This document shows, in pieces, positions 19,762-29,433 of a stretch of 64,000 bases of DNA (within the stretch, counting starts at the first letter, position 1; each line of letters starts with the position of its first letter). The stretch spans positions 2,444,501 through 2,508,500 of the forward strand of contig NZ_BCQA01000001.1 in assembly GCF_001748145.1 (NCBI RefSeq), given 5' to 3'. The DNA comes from Bosea sp. BIWAKO-01 (lineage in GTDB: Bacteria; Pseudomonadota; Alphaproteobacteria; Rhizobiales; Beijerinckiaceae). The notes below the pieces were generated by a model that worked only from the letters and a program-made list of their open reading frames with translations, searched no databases and was not told the origin of the DNA. Made by a program: the position numbers and the translations under genes.

Positions 19762-21159
19762 ATGTCCTACGATCTCGTCGTCATCGGTACTGGCCCCGGG
19801 GGCTATGTCTGTGCCATCCGCGCCGCTCAGCTCGGCCTCAAGGTCGCTGTGGTGGAGAAGCGCAAGACTCATGGCGGCACCTGCCTGAATGTCGGCTGCA
19901 TTCCGTCCAAGGCCTTGCTGCACGCGTCGGAGATGTTCGAAGAAGCCGGCCACACCTTCCCGAGCCTCGGCATCAGCGTCGGCACGCCCAAGCTCGATCT
20001 CAAGCAGATGATGGTCCACAAGCAGGAGACGATCGACGCGAACGTCAACGGCGTTGCGTTCCTGCTGAAGAAGAACAAGATCGAGGCCTTCCAGGGCACC
20101 GCGAGCATCCCCGGCGCGGGGAAGGTCGAGGTCACGGGCGCGGACGGCAAGAGTCAGGTCCTCGAGACCAAGAACATCGTCATTGCCACGGGTTCTGAAG
20201 CGGCCGGTCTGCCGGGCGTCGAGATCGACGAGAAGACGGTGGTGACCTCGACCGGCGCACTCGAGCTTGCGTCCGTGCCGAAGGAGCTGCTGGTGGTGGG
20301 CGCCGGCGTGATCGGTCTCGAAATCGGTTCGGTCTGGAGCCGTCTCGGCGCCAAGGTCACCGTGGTCGAATATCTCGACCGCATCCTGCCCGGCATGGAT
20401 GACGAGATCGCCAAGCAGTTCCAGCGCATCCTGCAGAAGCAGGGCTTCGAATTCCACCTGGGTTCCAAGGTCACCAAGGTCGATACGGGCAAGAAGGGCG
20501 CGACCGTCACGGTCGAGCCCGCCGCCGGCGGTGAGGCCAAGACGCTGTCTGCTGATATCGTGCTGGTCGCGATCGGCCGCCGTCCGAACACCGATGGCCT
20601 CGGCCTGGACGCCGCTGGTGTCGCGACCGAGCGCGGCCGCGTCGTGATCGACGACCATTTCAAGACCAACGTCGCGGGCATCTATGCCATCGGCGACGTG
20701 GTGCGCGGTCCGATGCTGGCTCACAAGGCCGAGGACGAGGGCATGGCGGTGGCCGAGCTGATCGCCGGCAAGGTTGGGCATGTGAACTATGACGCCATCC
20801 CGAGCATCATCTACACGGCTCCCGAAGTGGCCGCGATCGGCAAGACCGAGGAGGAACTGAAGGCTGCGGGCATCGCCTACAAGATCGGCAAGTTCCCCTT
20901 CACCGCCAATGGCCGCGCCCGCGCCATGCGCCACACCGAGGGCTTCGTGAAGTTCCTCGCCGATGCGGCGACCGACCGCGTGCTCGGCTGCCATATCATC
21001 GGCCCGCATGCCGGCGACCTGATCGCAGAAGTCACGGTGCTGATGGAGTTCGGCGGCTCGTCGGAGGATCTCGCCCGCACCTGCCATGCTCATCCGACGC
21101 TGGCCGAGGCGGTCAAGGAAGCTGCGCTCGCCGTCGACAAGCGCGCGATCCATATGTGA
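19762..21159 (+). CDS. lpdA: Dihydrolipoyl dehydrogenase (E3)
   Basis: A 465-residue flavoprotein disulfide reductase, the E3 subunit that reoxidises lipoyl groups. The FAD loop is [12 protein letters not shown] (7-18) and the redox disulfide is Cys41-Cys46 in [13 protein letters not shown]. The NAD loop is [12 protein letters not shown], the FAD ribityl segment is [20 protein letters not shown], and the catalytic histidine is in [11 protein letters not shown] near the C-terminus. The start at 19762 follows GGAAGGAAG. It is probably shared by the 2-oxoglutarate dehydrogenase made by sucA-sucB. A strong hairpin follows. Confidence 0.96.
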   Translation: MSYDLVVIGTGPGGYVCAIRAAQLGLKVAVVEKRKTHGGTCLNVGCIPSKALLHASEMFEEAGHTFPSLGISVGTPKLDLKQMMVHKQETIDANVNGVAFLLKKNKIEAFQGTASIPGAGKVEVTGADGKSQVLETKNIVIATGSEAAGLPGVEIDEKTVVTSTGALELASVPKELLVVGAGVIGLEIGSVWSRLGAKVTVVEYLDRILPGMDDEIAKQFQRILQKQGFEFHLGSKVTKVDTGKKGATVTVEPAAGGEAKTLSADIVLVAIGRRPNTDGLGLDAAGVATERGRVVIDDHFKTNVAGIYAIGDVVRGPMLAHKAEDEGMAVAELIAGKVGHVNYDAIPSIIYTAPEVAAIGKTEEELKAAGIAYKIGKFPFTANGRARAMRHTEGFVKFLADAATDRVLGCHIIGPHAGDLIAEVTVLMEFGGSSEDLARTCHAHPTLAEAVKEAALAVDKRAIHM

Positions 21160-21169
21160 GCGGCATTTC

Positions 21170-21206
21170 GATTCCCGGGCGAAGCGCAGGCGGAGGCCCG
21201 GGAATC
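21170..21206. repeat. Palindromic element (possible dispersed REP-like repeat)
   Basis: Gattcccggg (21170-21179) and cccgggaatc (21197-21206) are exact inverted copies around a 17-base loop, ten bases after the lpd stop. Short palindromes of the form CCCGGG-gaagcgcag-CCCGGG are dispersed in several rhizobial genomes. That this belongs to such a family is inference from one copy. Confidence 0.4.
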
Positions 21207-21220
21207 TCAGCCCATATGAC

Positions 21221-21247
21221 AAACGCCCGGCGCTTCGCCGGGCGTTT
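21221..21247 (+). terminator. Transcription terminator after lpdA
   Basis: A perfect 12-bp stem (aaacgcccggcg with cgccgggcgttt) with a three-base loop is followed by a broken T-run (tttcacgttt). The leading A-run lets it work in both directions, so it would also serve the convergent folD gene. Confidence 0.75.
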
Positions 21248-21297
21248 CACGTTTCGGGTGATGCGAAGGCAGAACCGGCTTCCGCGTGAGCTCGACT

Positions 21298-22161
21298 TTA
21301 TCGGCCCCGCCTTGCGTGAAAGGCGGTCAGCGTGTTGCGCAGCAGGCAGGCGATGGTCATCGGGCCGACGCCGCCCGGTACCGGCGTGATCGCGCCTGCA
21401 ACCTTCACGGCCTCGGCAAAGTCGACGTCGCCGGCGAGCTTGCCGTCGGGCAGGCGGTTGATGCCGACATCGATGATGGTGGCGCCGGGCTTGATCCAGT
21501 CACCTTTGACGAAGTAGGGCCGCCCGACCGCCGCGACCAGGATGTCGGCGCGCCGGCAGATTGCGGGAAGATCGCGGGTGCGGGAATGGGCGATGGTGAC
21601 CGTGCAGTCGGCCTGGACCAGCAACTGCGCCATCGGCCGGCCGACGATGCCCGAGCGGCCGATCACCACGGCTTCCAGTCCGGCGAGCGTTGGCAGGGTC
21701 TGCTTCAGCAGGATCATCGAGCCGAGCGGCGTGCAGGGGATCAGGCTGGCCTGTCCGTTGGCGAGGCGGCCAACATTGATCGGATGGAAGCAATCGACGT
21801 CCTTGGCTGGGTCTATCGCCTCGATCACACGGTCGGGATTGATATGCTTCGGCAAGGGCAATTGCACCAGAATGCCGTCGACGCTGTCGTCGGCATTCAG
21901 CGCGGCGACCTTGGCCAGCAACTCCGCTTCGCTGGTCTCGGTCGGAAGGCGGTGAACCGCAGAGTTCATGCCGATCTCGCCGGCAAGCTTTTCCTTGGAG
22001 TTCACATAGACGCGGCTCGCGGGGTCGTCGCCGACGAGCACGACATGCAGGCCGGGAACCAGGCCCCGTCCGGCCTTGATCGCGGTGATCTCCTGGCCGA
22101 TCTCGGCACGGAGTGCCGCAGCTGCCGCCTTGCCGTCGATGATGCGCGCCTGATCCGCCAT
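21298..22161 (-). CDS. folD: Bifunctional methylenetetrahydrofolate dehydrogenase / cyclohydrolase
   Basis: A 287-residue cytoplasmic enzyme that interconverts 5,10-methylene- and 10-formyl-tetrahydrofolate with NADP. The signature segments are [13 protein letters not shown] (catalytic lysine in YVxxK, near residue 55), [43 protein letters not shown] and the C-terminal [12 protein letters not shown]. The start at 22161 gives the family N-terminus and normal length. It is divergent from the amidohydrolase gene at 22400 and convergent with lpdA. Confidence 0.96.
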   Translation of the reverse strand: MADQARIIDGKAAAAALRAEIGQEITAIKAGRGLVPGLHVVLVGDDPASRVYVNSKEKLAGEIGMNSAVHRLPTETSEAELLAKVAALNADDSVDGILVQLPLPKHINPDRVIEAIDPAKDVDCFHPINVGRLANGQASLIPCTPLGSMILLKQTLPTLAGLEAVVIGRSGIVGRPMAQLLVQADCTVTIAHSRTRDLPAICRRADILVAAVGRPYFVKGDWIKPGATIIDVGINRLPDGKLAGDVDFAEAVKVAGAITPVPGGVGPMTIACLLRNTLTAFHARRGR

Positions 22162-22399
22162 GACCCACCGCCTGTGTTTCGCTGAGCGCTCCTCATGCGC
22201 GATCATCGTGCGGGCGGCAAGTATCGATGCGCCAGTATCGACGCAACCATTGTCGATGCGCCGTCGCCTTGGCCATTTGCGCCACAGGCGCTGTTCTTGC
22301 CTGCGGCGACGGCAGTGTGATCGCCGCCTTGCCGCCACTCATGCTGGCCTGTATCGAGCGAGGGCAAGGCAGCGATTGACGGGATGGAGTGCTGACGAC

Positions 22400-23728
22400 G
22401 TGACGACCGGATTTGCCGCCATTCCCGCCTCGACCAGCTACCGCCTGACCAATGCCCGCTCCCCGCTCTGCCTGATCGAGCGCGCGGACCTTGCGGCCGA
22501 TCGTGACGGGCTGGCGCTGGTCGACCTTCGCGTCGAGGATGGGCGCATCGCGTCGATCCTGCCGGCCGGCACGGAAGCGCCAGAGGGCGGTCCCGGGCTC
22601 GATCTCGATGGCGGGATCGTGCTGCCGCGGCTGGTCGATGCGCATGTCCATCTCGACAAGGGCCATATCTGGCCGCGCCGCCGCAATCCGGACGGCACCT
22701 TCATGGGCGCGCTCGAGAATGTCATGGCCGATCGCGAGGCCAATTGGACGTCGGAAGACGTGCGTGCCCGCATGGATTTCGGCCTGCGTTGCGCCTTCGC
22801 CCACGGCACGAGCGCGGTCCGCACCCATATCGACTCGCTCGGCAAGCAGATCGGCATCTCCTGGCCGGTGCTGGCCGAGATGCGGGCGGAATGGGCCGGG
22901 CGTGTCGCGCTGCAGGCCTCGCCGCTTTTCGGCATCCAGTTCGCGCTCGATGCAGAGCACATGAAGGCTGTGACGCGGGCCGTGAAGGCGCATGGCGACG
23001 GCATCTTCGGCTGCGTCACCTATATGATCCCGGAGCTCGCGGAGGCGCTCGACATCGTCTTCCGCGCGGCGATCGAGAACGGCTTCGACCTCGACTTCCA
23101 TGTCGATGAGACCAATGACCCGGCGGCGCGGTCGCTTGAATACATTGCCGAGGCTGCACTCCGGCACCGCTTCACCGGAAAGATCCTCGCCGGCCATTGC
23201 TGTTCGCTCGCGGTGCAGGCTCCGCAGGATGAGGCGCGGATCATCGCCAAGGTCAGGGAGGCCGGCATTGCGGTTGTGTCCCTGCCGATGTGCAACATGT
23301 ATCTGCAGGACCGTGACGGCGGCCGCACACCACGCTGGCGCGGCGTCACTGCGCTGCACGAATTGAAGGCTGCCGGCGTGGCGGTGATGATCGCCTCCGA
23401 CAACACGCGCGATCCGTTCTATGCCTATGGCGATCTCGATCTTGTCGAGGTGCTGCGCGAAGGCACCCGCATCCTCCAGCTCGACCATGGCCCGACCGAT
23501 TTCGCGGCGATGATCGCGCGCGCACCGGCTGCGGTCATGGGCGTCGCCGACAAGGGCGTTGTGGCGCCAGGGCTGTCCGCCGACCTGATCCTGACGCGCG
23601 CTCGCGACTGGACCGAATTCTTCGCGCGCCCCCAGGCTGATCGCACGGTGCTGGTCGCCGGCAAGGCGATCGACCGGACGCTGCCGGATTACCGCGAACT
23701 CGACCATCTGATGAGCAAGAGCGCATGA
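22400..23728 (+). CDS. Cytosine-deaminase-like amidohydrolase
   Basis: A 442-residue metal-dependent hydrolase of the cytosine deaminase (CodA) branch. Metal ligands are visible in VDAHVHLDKGHIW (around residues 78-90), FHVDETNDP (the histidine of the third ligand site plus the DE pair), AGHCCSLAV and MIASDNTRDPF (the aspartate). The GTG start at 22400 has GGAGTG upstream, and no ATG gives a sensible N-terminus. The stop overlaps the next start by four bases (ATGA), so it is translationally coupled to the FAD oxidase. The substrate is a pyrimidine-like or related cyclic amidine by family; which one is not clear. Confidence 0.82.
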   Translation: MTTGFAAIPASTSYRLTNARSPLCLIERADLAADRDGLALVDLRVEDGRIASILPAGTEAPEGGPGLDLDGGIVLPRLVDAHVHLDKGHIWPRRRNPDGTFMGALENVMADREANWTSEDVRARMDFGLRCAFAHGTSAVRTHIDSLGKQIGISWPVLAEMRAEWAGRVALQASPLFGIQFALDAEHMKAVTRAVKAHGDGIFGCVTYMIPELAEALDIVFRAAIENGFDLDFHVDETNDPAARSLEYIAEAALRHRFTGKILAGHCCSLAVQAPQDEARIIAKVREAGIAVVSLPMCNMYLQDRDGGRTPRWRGVTALHELKAAGVAVMIASDNTRDPFYAYGDLDLVEVLREGTRILQLDHGPTDFAAMIARAPAAVMGVADKGVVAPGLSADLILTRARDWTEFFARPQADRTVLVAGKAIDRTLPDYRELDHLMSKSA

Positions 23729-25152
23729 GCCCCCGTTACGACATCGCCGCGCTGAAGAACCGTCTCGGCGGAATCAGGACCGAGGACAATCCGGCGCTGG
23801 TGAAGCAGAAGAGCCGTGACTTCTTCTGGTACTCGCCGACCCTCAAGCGTCAGCTCGACCATGTCACGGCCGACATCATCGTCTCGCCGACCAGCGAGGC
23901 GGAGGTTCTGGACGTCCTTGCGGCCGCTCATGCACTCGGCATTCCGGTGACGCCGCGCGGCACCGGAACCGGCAATTACGGCCAGGCGATGCCGCTCTCA
24001 GGCGGGGTGCTGCTCGATCTCTCGGGCTTCAACAAGGTCAAGTCGATCGGGCCCGGACGCTATGTCGCCGAGCCGGGCGCGGTCATGGCCCGCATCGACG
24101 AGCAGACGCGGGCTCATTCCAGGCAGGAGCTGCGCCTGCATCCCTCGACCTATCAGACCGCCTCGATCGGCGGCTTCATCGCCGGTGGCTCGGGCGGTGT
24201 CGGCTCAATCAAATGGGGTGGCCTGCGCGATTGGGGCAACATCATCCGGCTCAAGGTCGCGACGATGGAGGCCTCGCCCCGGATCCTCGAATTCACCGGC
24301 GACGACCTGCACAAGGTTGCCCATGCCTATGGCACCAACGGCATCATCACCGAGGTCGAGATGCCGCTCGGGCCCGCTTATGACTGGGTCGACGTCATCC
24401 TCGGCTTCGACACGCTGCGCGCGGCAACCGAATTCGCCAATGCGCTCGGCGAGCAGGACGGGCTGGCGCTGAAGAACCTCGCGGTCGTCGCGGCTCCGGC
24501 GCCGCATGACTATTTCCTGCGGCACAAGAAATTCCTGCCGCGCGACAGCCATGTCGTGATTGTCATGGCCGCGGATTTCGCAGTCGATGCGCTGCTCGCC
24601 TATGCCCGACATTTCCGCGGCGCCGAACTGCTGATGCGCTCCGACAAACTCTCGCCGGAAGAGGCCAAGGGTCTGCCGCCAGGCTATGAGCTGGGCTGGA
24701 ACCACACGACGCTGCGGGCGCTGCGGGTTGACCCGTCCATCACCTATCTCCAGGTGCTCTACCCCTTCCCGAACCAGGTCGAGCTGATCCAGCGCATTCA
24801 TGAGCGCTTTGGCGACGAGGTGCGCTGCCATCTCGAATTCGTCCGTTTCGACGGCAAGGTCACCTGCTTCGGCCTGCCTCTCGTCCGCTTCACCAGCGAG
24901 GAGCGGCTCGAGGAGATCATGGCGATCCATGAGGAGATGGGAGCGCCGATCTTCAACCCGCACCGCTACACCCTCGAAGAAGGCGGCATGAAGCAGACCG
25001 ACGAGCTGCAGCTCGCCTTCAAGCGCGAGGCCGATCCGCAGGGGCTGCTCAATCCCGGCAAGATGATCGCCTGGGAGGATCCGTCCTACGATTACAAGTC
25101 GGGCAAGACCTTCCTGTTCCGCAGCCTGGCCGATGCAGGCGTGGGTGGCTGA
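23725..25152 (+). CDS. FAD-binding oxidase/dehydrogenase (GlcD-type)
   Basis: A 475-residue flavoprotein of the vanillyl-alcohol-oxidase/GlcD fold. The FAD domain is at the N-terminus: DIIVSPTSEAEVLDVL and then the pyrophosphate loop VTPRGTGTGNYGQAMPLSGG (around residues 74-93), with SIGGFIAGGSGGVGS as the second contact. The C-terminal part ends with NPHRYTLEEGG and LLNPGKMIAW, as in glycolate oxidase subunits. It overlaps the amidohydrolase by four bases and the next gene follows two bases after its stop. It may oxidise the product released by the upstream amidohydrolase; that is inference from order. Confidence 0.85.
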   Translation: MSPRYDIAALKNRLGGIRTEDNPALVKQKSRDFFWYSPTLKRQLDHVTADIIVSPTSEAEVLDVLAAAHALGIPVTPRGTGTGNYGQAMPLSGGVLLDLSGFNKVKSIGPGRYVAEPGAVMARIDEQTRAHSRQELRLHPSTYQTASIGGFIAGGSGGVGSIKWGGLRDWGNIIRLKVATMEASPRILEFTGDDLHKVAHAYGTNGIITEVEMPLGPAYDWVDVILGFDTLRAATEFANALGEQDGLALKNLAVVAAPAPHDYFLRHKKFLPRDSHVVIVMAADFAVDALLAYARHFRGAELLMRSDKLSPEEAKGLPPGYELGWNHTTLRALRVDPSITYLQVLYPFPNQVELIQRIHERFGDEVRCHLEFVRFDGKVTCFGLPLVRFTSEERLEEIMAIHEEMGAPIFNPHRYTLEEGGMKQTDELQLAFKREADPQGLLNPGKMIAWEDPSYDYKSGKTFLFRSLADAGVGG

Positions 25153-25154
25153 TC

Positions 25155-25736
25155 ATGCGCGTGCTCGTGCTCTACGCTCATCCCGATCCGGACAGTTTTG
25201 GGGCGGCGTTGCATAGGGCCGTGGTGAAGGGGCTCGAAGAGGCGGGCCATGACGTCGACGATTGCGATCTCAATGCCGAGGGCTTCGATCCGGTGCTGAG
25301 CCGGGAGGGACGGGTCGGCTATCACGATGTTGCCAGCAACACGTTTCCGGTTGCCGGCTATGTCGAGCGGTTGCGGGCGGCCGAGGCGCTGGTCCTGTGC
25401 TTTCCGGTCTGGAATTTCGGCTATCCCGCGATCCTCAAGGGCTATTTCGATCGCGTGTTCCTGCCCGGAGTTTCGTTCAAGCTGAACGATGGCAAGGTCA
25501 GGCCCAATCTCTGGAATATTCGCCGTCTCGTGGCCGTCACGACCTATGGCGGCTCGCGCTGGCGCGCCTTTCTGATGGGCGATCCGCCGCGCAAGGTGGT
25601 GTGCCGGGCCCTGCGCGCCGTTTGTCATCCGAGTGCACGCCCGCTTTACCTGGCTCACTACGACATGAATCGCGCAACAGCGGGCAGCCGCGATGCCTTT
25701 CTTGCGCGCGTCTCGAAAAAGTTGCGTACTCTGTGA
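25155..25736 (+). CDS. NAD(P)H-dependent flavodoxin-fold oxidoreductase (quinone reductase-like)
   Basis: A 193-residue protein of the flavodoxin-like fold_2 family (MdaB/KefF/NQO type). It has an N-terminal LVLYAHPDPDSFGAALH phosphate-binding loop, the middle LVLCFPVWNFGYPAILKGYFDRVFLPG segment typical of NAD(P)H:quinone reductases, and VTTYGGSRW lining the flavin site. It begins two bases after the FAD oxidase stop, so it is in the same operon. It could serve as an electron partner or in redox protection. Confidence 0.82.
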   Translation: MRVLVLYAHPDPDSFGAALHRAVVKGLEEAGHDVDDCDLNAEGFDPVLSREGRVGYHDVASNTFPVAGYVERLRAAEALVLCFPVWNFGYPAILKGYFDRVFLPGVSFKLNDGKVRPNLWNIRRLVAVTTYGGSRWRAFLMGDPPRKVVCRALRAVCHPSARPLYLAHYDMNRATAGSRDAFLARVSKKLRTL

Positions 25737-25829
25737 TTGTGCGCTGCACTTGCGTCATCACACTGTCATGATCGCAAGCGATCTCAGAGCCGGCGAATAG
25801 ATTTCCGAGCAGTTTCCAAGGACCGGCTC

Positions 25830-26312
25830 ATGACCAAGTCCCTCGAGAAAAGCGTCGGTCGAGCTCTCCTTGTGGCCGCGCGCCTGCATCGGGCGCGCAT
25901 GGGCGAGAGGCTCAACGGCCTTGGGCTCTTTCCCGGGCAGGAGCAGGCGCTGAAGGCCCTCCAGCCAGCCCCGATGACGATGGGCGAACTGGCGACCCTG
26001 CTTCGAGTCAAGCCGCCGACCGTGTCCAAGACCATTGGCCGGCTCTCCTTGCAGGGGCTCGTGACGCGCGAGGGTGGTAGCCGCGATGGCCGGCTGGTTC
26101 AGGTCGCGTTGACCGAGCACGGTCAGACGACCGCGGCGGCGCTCGATGCGGTCTGGAATCAGGTCGAGGATGAACTCCTGGAAAAGCTCGACGCCAAGGA
26201 GCGCAAGCAGCTCCGCAAGCTGCTGCGCAAGGCCTCGAAGGGGCTGTCCAAGGCCGGGGCAGAAATCGACGAGCCTGACGCCGATGGGGACGAGGCCGAG
26301 GCTGAGGCCTGA
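25830..26312 (+). CDS. MarR family transcriptional regulator
   Basis: A 160-residue regulator. A winged helix-turn-helix covers about residues 45-105 (MTMGELATLLRVKPPTVSKT, then the wing GGSRDGRLVQVALTEHG). It is flanked by dimerisation helices, and a strongly acidic tail (DEPDADGDEAEAEA) ends the protein. The start at 25830 follows AAGGA. It is downstream of and co-directional with the amidohydrolase/FAD oxidase/reductase genes and before an exporter, so it may control this group. Confidence 0.85.
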   Translation: MTKSLEKSVGRALLVAARLHRARMGERLNGLGLFPGQEQALKALQPAPMTMGELATLLRVKPPTVSKTIGRLSLQGLVTREGGSRDGRLVQVALTEHGQTTAAALDAVWNQVEDELLEKLDAKERKQLRKLLRKASKGLSKAGAEIDEPDADGDEAEAEA

Positions 26313-26409
26313 TCAACGCATGGAACGCATGCCCCCGGGCGCTGGCTTCGCTCCCTAAATCGGTTAAATCTCTCTCCGTCATTCTCCTCACGCATGACGG
26401 GACGGTCCT

Positions 26410-27324
26410 TTGCCCTCCTATTCGCATCGACCGGAAACGGGCCGCTCCCGCCTGATGGCCATCGGGCTGATGTGCGGTGCCGTGCTGTGTTTCTCACTGC
26501 TCGATACCAGCGCGAAATGGCTGGCCGGTCATATGGACCCGCTTCAGGTGGTGTTCGCGCGCTATGCCGGCAGCATGATCCTGGTCTCGCTGCTGCTGAA
26601 TCCCTGGAGCCATCCCGGTATCCTGCGCACCAAGAAGCCCTGGCTGCAGGCGGTCCGTTCGCTGCTGCTGCTCGGTTCGACGGCGCTGAACTTCTTCGCG
26701 CTGAAATATCTGCAGCTCGCCGAGACCGTGTCGATCATGTTCGCGACGCCGCTTCTGGTGGCGCTGGTTTCCGGGCCGCTGCTCGGCGAATGGCCGGGGC
26801 CGCGCCGGCTCGTCGCGATCGGTGTCGGGTTCATCGGCGTGCTCGTCATCACGCGGCCCGGCCTCGGCGGCATGCATCCGGCGGCGCTGCTCTGCATGAT
26901 CGGGGTCGTTTGCTACGCCTTCTATTCGATCTCGACCCGGCTTCTGGCGGCCTTCGACCCGCCGGAGACGACAATGGTCTATTCCGGCGTCGCGGGAACG
27001 GTCGCGCTGCTGCCGATCATTCCCCTGTTCTGGACCTGGCCGGACGGACCGTTGCCCTGGGCGCTGATGCTGGTGACCGGCGCCATGGGCGGCTTCGGGC
27101 ATTGGCTGCTGATCCTGGCGCACCGGCTGGCGCCCGCGACGGTGCTGGCGCCGTTCATCTATTCGCAGATCGTCTGGATGGTCACGCTGGGCTATCTCGT
27201 CTTCGGGCAGCTTCCAGATCGCTGGACCTTCATCGGCGCAGCCATCGTGATCTCGTCGGGACTCTATCTGCTCTATCGCGAGCGGGTCCGGGCCGTGCCC
27301 GAGGGCTCGGCCCGGCTGGACTGA
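26410..27324 (+). CDS. EamA/DMT family exporter (RhaT-like)
   Basis: A 304-residue inner-membrane transporter with ten predicted helices in two EamA halves (about residues 14-145 and 155-295). Family marks include SLLDTSAKWLAG in the first loop, ARYAGSMILVSLLL, and ETVSIMFATPLLVALVSGPLLGE at the end of the first half. The TTG at 26410 and the ATG at 26455 are both possible starts and neither has a strong ribosome site. Such carriers export metabolites or amino acids; the substrate is unknown. Confidence 0.82.
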   Translation: MPSYSHRPETGRSRLMAIGLMCGAVLCFSLLDTSAKWLAGHMDPLQVVFARYAGSMILVSLLLNPWSHPGILRTKKPWLQAVRSLLLLGSTALNFFALKYLQLAETVSIMFATPLLVALVSGPLLGEWPGPRRLVAIGVGFIGVLVITRPGLGGMHPAALLCMIGVVCYAFYSISTRLLAAFDPPETTMVYSGVAGTVALLPIIPLFWTWPDGPLPWALMLVTGAMGGFGHWLLILAHRLAPATVLAPFIYSQIVWMVTLGYLVFGQLPDRWTFIGAAIVISSGLYLLYRERVRAVPEGSARLD

Positions 27325-27337
27325 GTGCTGGCTGGGC

Positions 27338-28249
27338 TCAGCCCTTCGGCGCCAGCGACACGCCGCTCTGCTGGGCGATCCAGTCGGAGAGCATCGGCAC
27401 GTAATCATCGCCACGGCCATTGGCGACGGCGGAGGCATAGGCGTTCTTGACGGCGTTGCCGATCGGGTTCGGGACGCCTGCCGCATTGGCGACGCCTTCG
27501 AGATAGCGCACATCCTTCAACGCGTTGACCAGTGTGAACTTGTGCGCGTCACGGTCGCGTTCCAGCACGTATTTCATGAAGGTCTGATAGAAGCCGCAAT
27601 CCATCCGGCTGCCGGAGAGCACACTGTTGAAGGTCTGCGGCGTGATGCCGATCTTCTGGGCCAGTGCGAGCGCCTCGGAATAGATCGCGCCGTAGCCCAT
27701 CGACAGGAAGTTGTTGAGCAGCTTCATCTTGTGGCCGTCGCCGACGGGGCCGAGATGGACGACCTTCTGTGCCCAGGCCTCGCAGGCCGGCTTGATGCGG
27801 GCGAAGACCGCATCGCTGGCGCCGATCATGGTCGAGAGCTGTCCCTGGGCGGCTTGTGCCGGTGTGCCGCCGAGCGGTGCGTCGCAGAGATGCAGGCCCT
27901 TCGCCTCGAGTTCGGCAGCAAGGCGGACGGTCGAACCGGGATCGGAGGTCGAGCAATCGACCACGATCGTGCCGGGCCTGGCGCCGGCGACGATGCCGTC
28001 CGGGCCATCCAGCACGGCCTCGACCTGCGGAGAGCCGGTCACGCACAGGAAGATGATCGTCGCCTGCGAAGCCAGTTCCTTCGGCGTCCTGGCCTCGGTC
28101 GCACCAGCCGCCACCAGTTCCTCGACCGGCTTGCGGTTGCGGTGGCCCATCACCGTCAGCGGGAAGCCCTTGTCGAGCAGATTGCGGGCCATGCCTTGCC
28201 CCATCAGGCCGACGCCGATGAAGCCGATCGACTCTTTCGCGGTGCTCAT
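27338..28249 (-). CDS. NAD(P)-dependent 3-hydroxyisobutyrate-dehydrogenase-like oxidoreductase
   Basis: A 303-residue beta-hydroxyacid dehydrogenase. The cofactor loop is GFIGVGLMGQGMARNLL (residues 9-25). The substrate motif is CDAPLGGTPAQAAQGQLS, where the family usually has DAPVSGG. The catalytic lysine lies in GHKMKLLNNFLSMG near residue 170. The start at 28249 follows GGAGAA. It is divergent from the LacI regulator gene 105 bases away, which probably controls it. Related enzymes oxidise 3-hydroxyisobutyrate, tartronate semialdehyde (reverse) or sugar acids; this one is unassigned. Confidence 0.83.
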   Translation of the reverse strand: MSTAKESIGFIGVGLMGQGMARNLLDKGFPLTVMGHRNRKPVEELVAAGATEARTPKELASQATIIFLCVTGSPQVEAVLDGPDGIVAGARPGTIVVDCSTSDPGSTVRLAAELEAKGLHLCDAPLGGTPAQAAQGQLSTMIGASDAVFARIKPACEAWAQKVVHLGPVGDGHKMKLLNNFLSMGYGAIYSEALALAQKIGITPQTFNSVLSGSRMDCGFYQTFMKYVLERDRDAHKFTLVNALKDVRYLEGVANAAGVPNPIGNAVKNAYASAVANGRGDDYVPMLSDWIAQQSGVSLAPKG

Positions 28250-28353
28250 CTTCAATTTCTCCGACTTATATGAGAAGGACTCGATCAGGCGGCCTTTTGC
28301 AGGCCGGTTGAAACTCGCGGGACTCTTTTGCTTCCGTCTGAAGAGGGCGTGTC

Positions 28354-29433
28354 ATGACCAGCAACGGCCACATCCCGGAGGCCGAGCCAGCCGGGAAGGC
28401 GGGACTGGCTGCGCCGGGCCGTGGGCGCGTGACATTGCAGATCATCGCCGACCATCTCTCGGTGTCGACTGCGACGGTGTCGCTGGCCCTGCGCGGCTCG
28501 CCTCTCGTCGCGAACGCGACACGGCTGCGGGTTCAGCAGATCGCGCGCGACATGGGCTACAGCTACAACCGCAGCGCCGCCTCGCTGAGGACCGACCGCA
28601 CCAACATCCTTGGCGTCGGCTTCCACGACATCACCAATCCCTATTTCGCCGAACTCCTGGCCGCGATCGAGGAAACGGCGACGGCGCATGGCCGCTCTAT
28701 CCTGCTCGGCACCTATGCGGAGAACCTGGAGCGGCAGGACCGCGTCCTGAACACCTTGAAGGAGTATCGACCTGACGGCATGGTGATCTGTGCCGCAGGC
28801 GGCAGCACGGCTGAAACCTTCGGCCATCTGATTGCGGCCGGTGTTCCGCTGGTCCAGCTTTCCCGGGAGATTCCGGGTCTCGACCTCGATTTCGTGGGGT
28901 CGGATGATCATCATGGCACCGTGCTGGCGCTCGAGCATCTGATCGGGCTTGGCCACCGGCGCATCGCCTTCCTCGGCGAAAACAACCTGATTTCGACGGG
29001 CCGCAACCGGTATCGCGGTTACCGCGAGACGCTCGCCCGGCACGGGATTCCGCTTGATCCTGCGTTGGTCTATGCGTCGATCGGCACCCGCGAGAACGGC
29101 CTCAAGGGCATTCAGAAGGTGCTCGATGCGGAGAGCCCGCCAACCGCGGCCGTCTGCTTCAATGACCTCATCGCCTTCGGCGCGATGCTCGGCCTGCGTC
29201 ATCGTGGGCTGGAGGCCGGGGTCGATTTTTCGCTCGTGGGCTGCGACGACGTGCAGGAAGCGGCGCAGTGGTATCCCGCGCTGACCACGCTGAAGAACTT
29301 CCAGGACGAAATGGGCCGTAAATCGGCGGAACTGCTGATCCGGCGCATCGAGAATCCGACCGCGCCGACGCAGCGGGTCGTGCTGACGCCGGAGCTCGTC
29401 GTGCGGGGCACCACGACACCCCCCAAACGCTAG
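28354..29433 (+). CDS. LacI family transcriptional regulator
   Basis: A 359-residue regulator. The N-terminal LacI helix-turn-helix is at about residues 27-75 (LQIIADHLSVSTATVSLALR, then the hinge region RQVQQIARDMGYSYN-like). It is followed by a periplasmic-binding-protein-like sensor domain with FHDITNPYFAELLAAIEE and FLGENNLISTGRNRYRGY. It is preceded by about 26 extra residues rich in alanine and glycine. It is divergent from one dehydrogenase and upstream of the minus-strand sugar ABC operon, so it probably controls one or both. Its stop codon lies inside a dispersed repeat. Confidence 0.88.
   Translation: MTSNGHIPEAEPAGKAGLAAPGRGRVTLQIIADHLSVSTATVSLALRGSPLVANATRLRVQQIARDMGYSYNRSAASLRTDRTNILGVGFHDITNPYFAELLAAIEETATAHGRSILLGTYAENLERQDRVLNTLKEYRPDGMVICAAGGSTAETFGHLIAAGVPLVQLSREIPGLDLDFVGSDDHHGTVLALEHLIGLGHRRIAFLGENNLISTGRNRYRGYRETLARHGIPLDPALVYASIGTRENGLKGIQKVLDAESPPTAAVCFNDLIAFGAMLGLRHRGLEAGVDFSLVGCDDVQEAAQWYPALTTLKNFQDEMGRKSAELLIRRIENPTAPTQRVVLTPELVVRGTTTPPKR

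Noticed and set aside
22215..22265. Repeated tcgatgcgcc-like units upstream of the amidohydrolase, considered as a CRISPR or iteron array
   Set aside because: Only two or three imperfect units of ten bases with no regular spacing or spacers.
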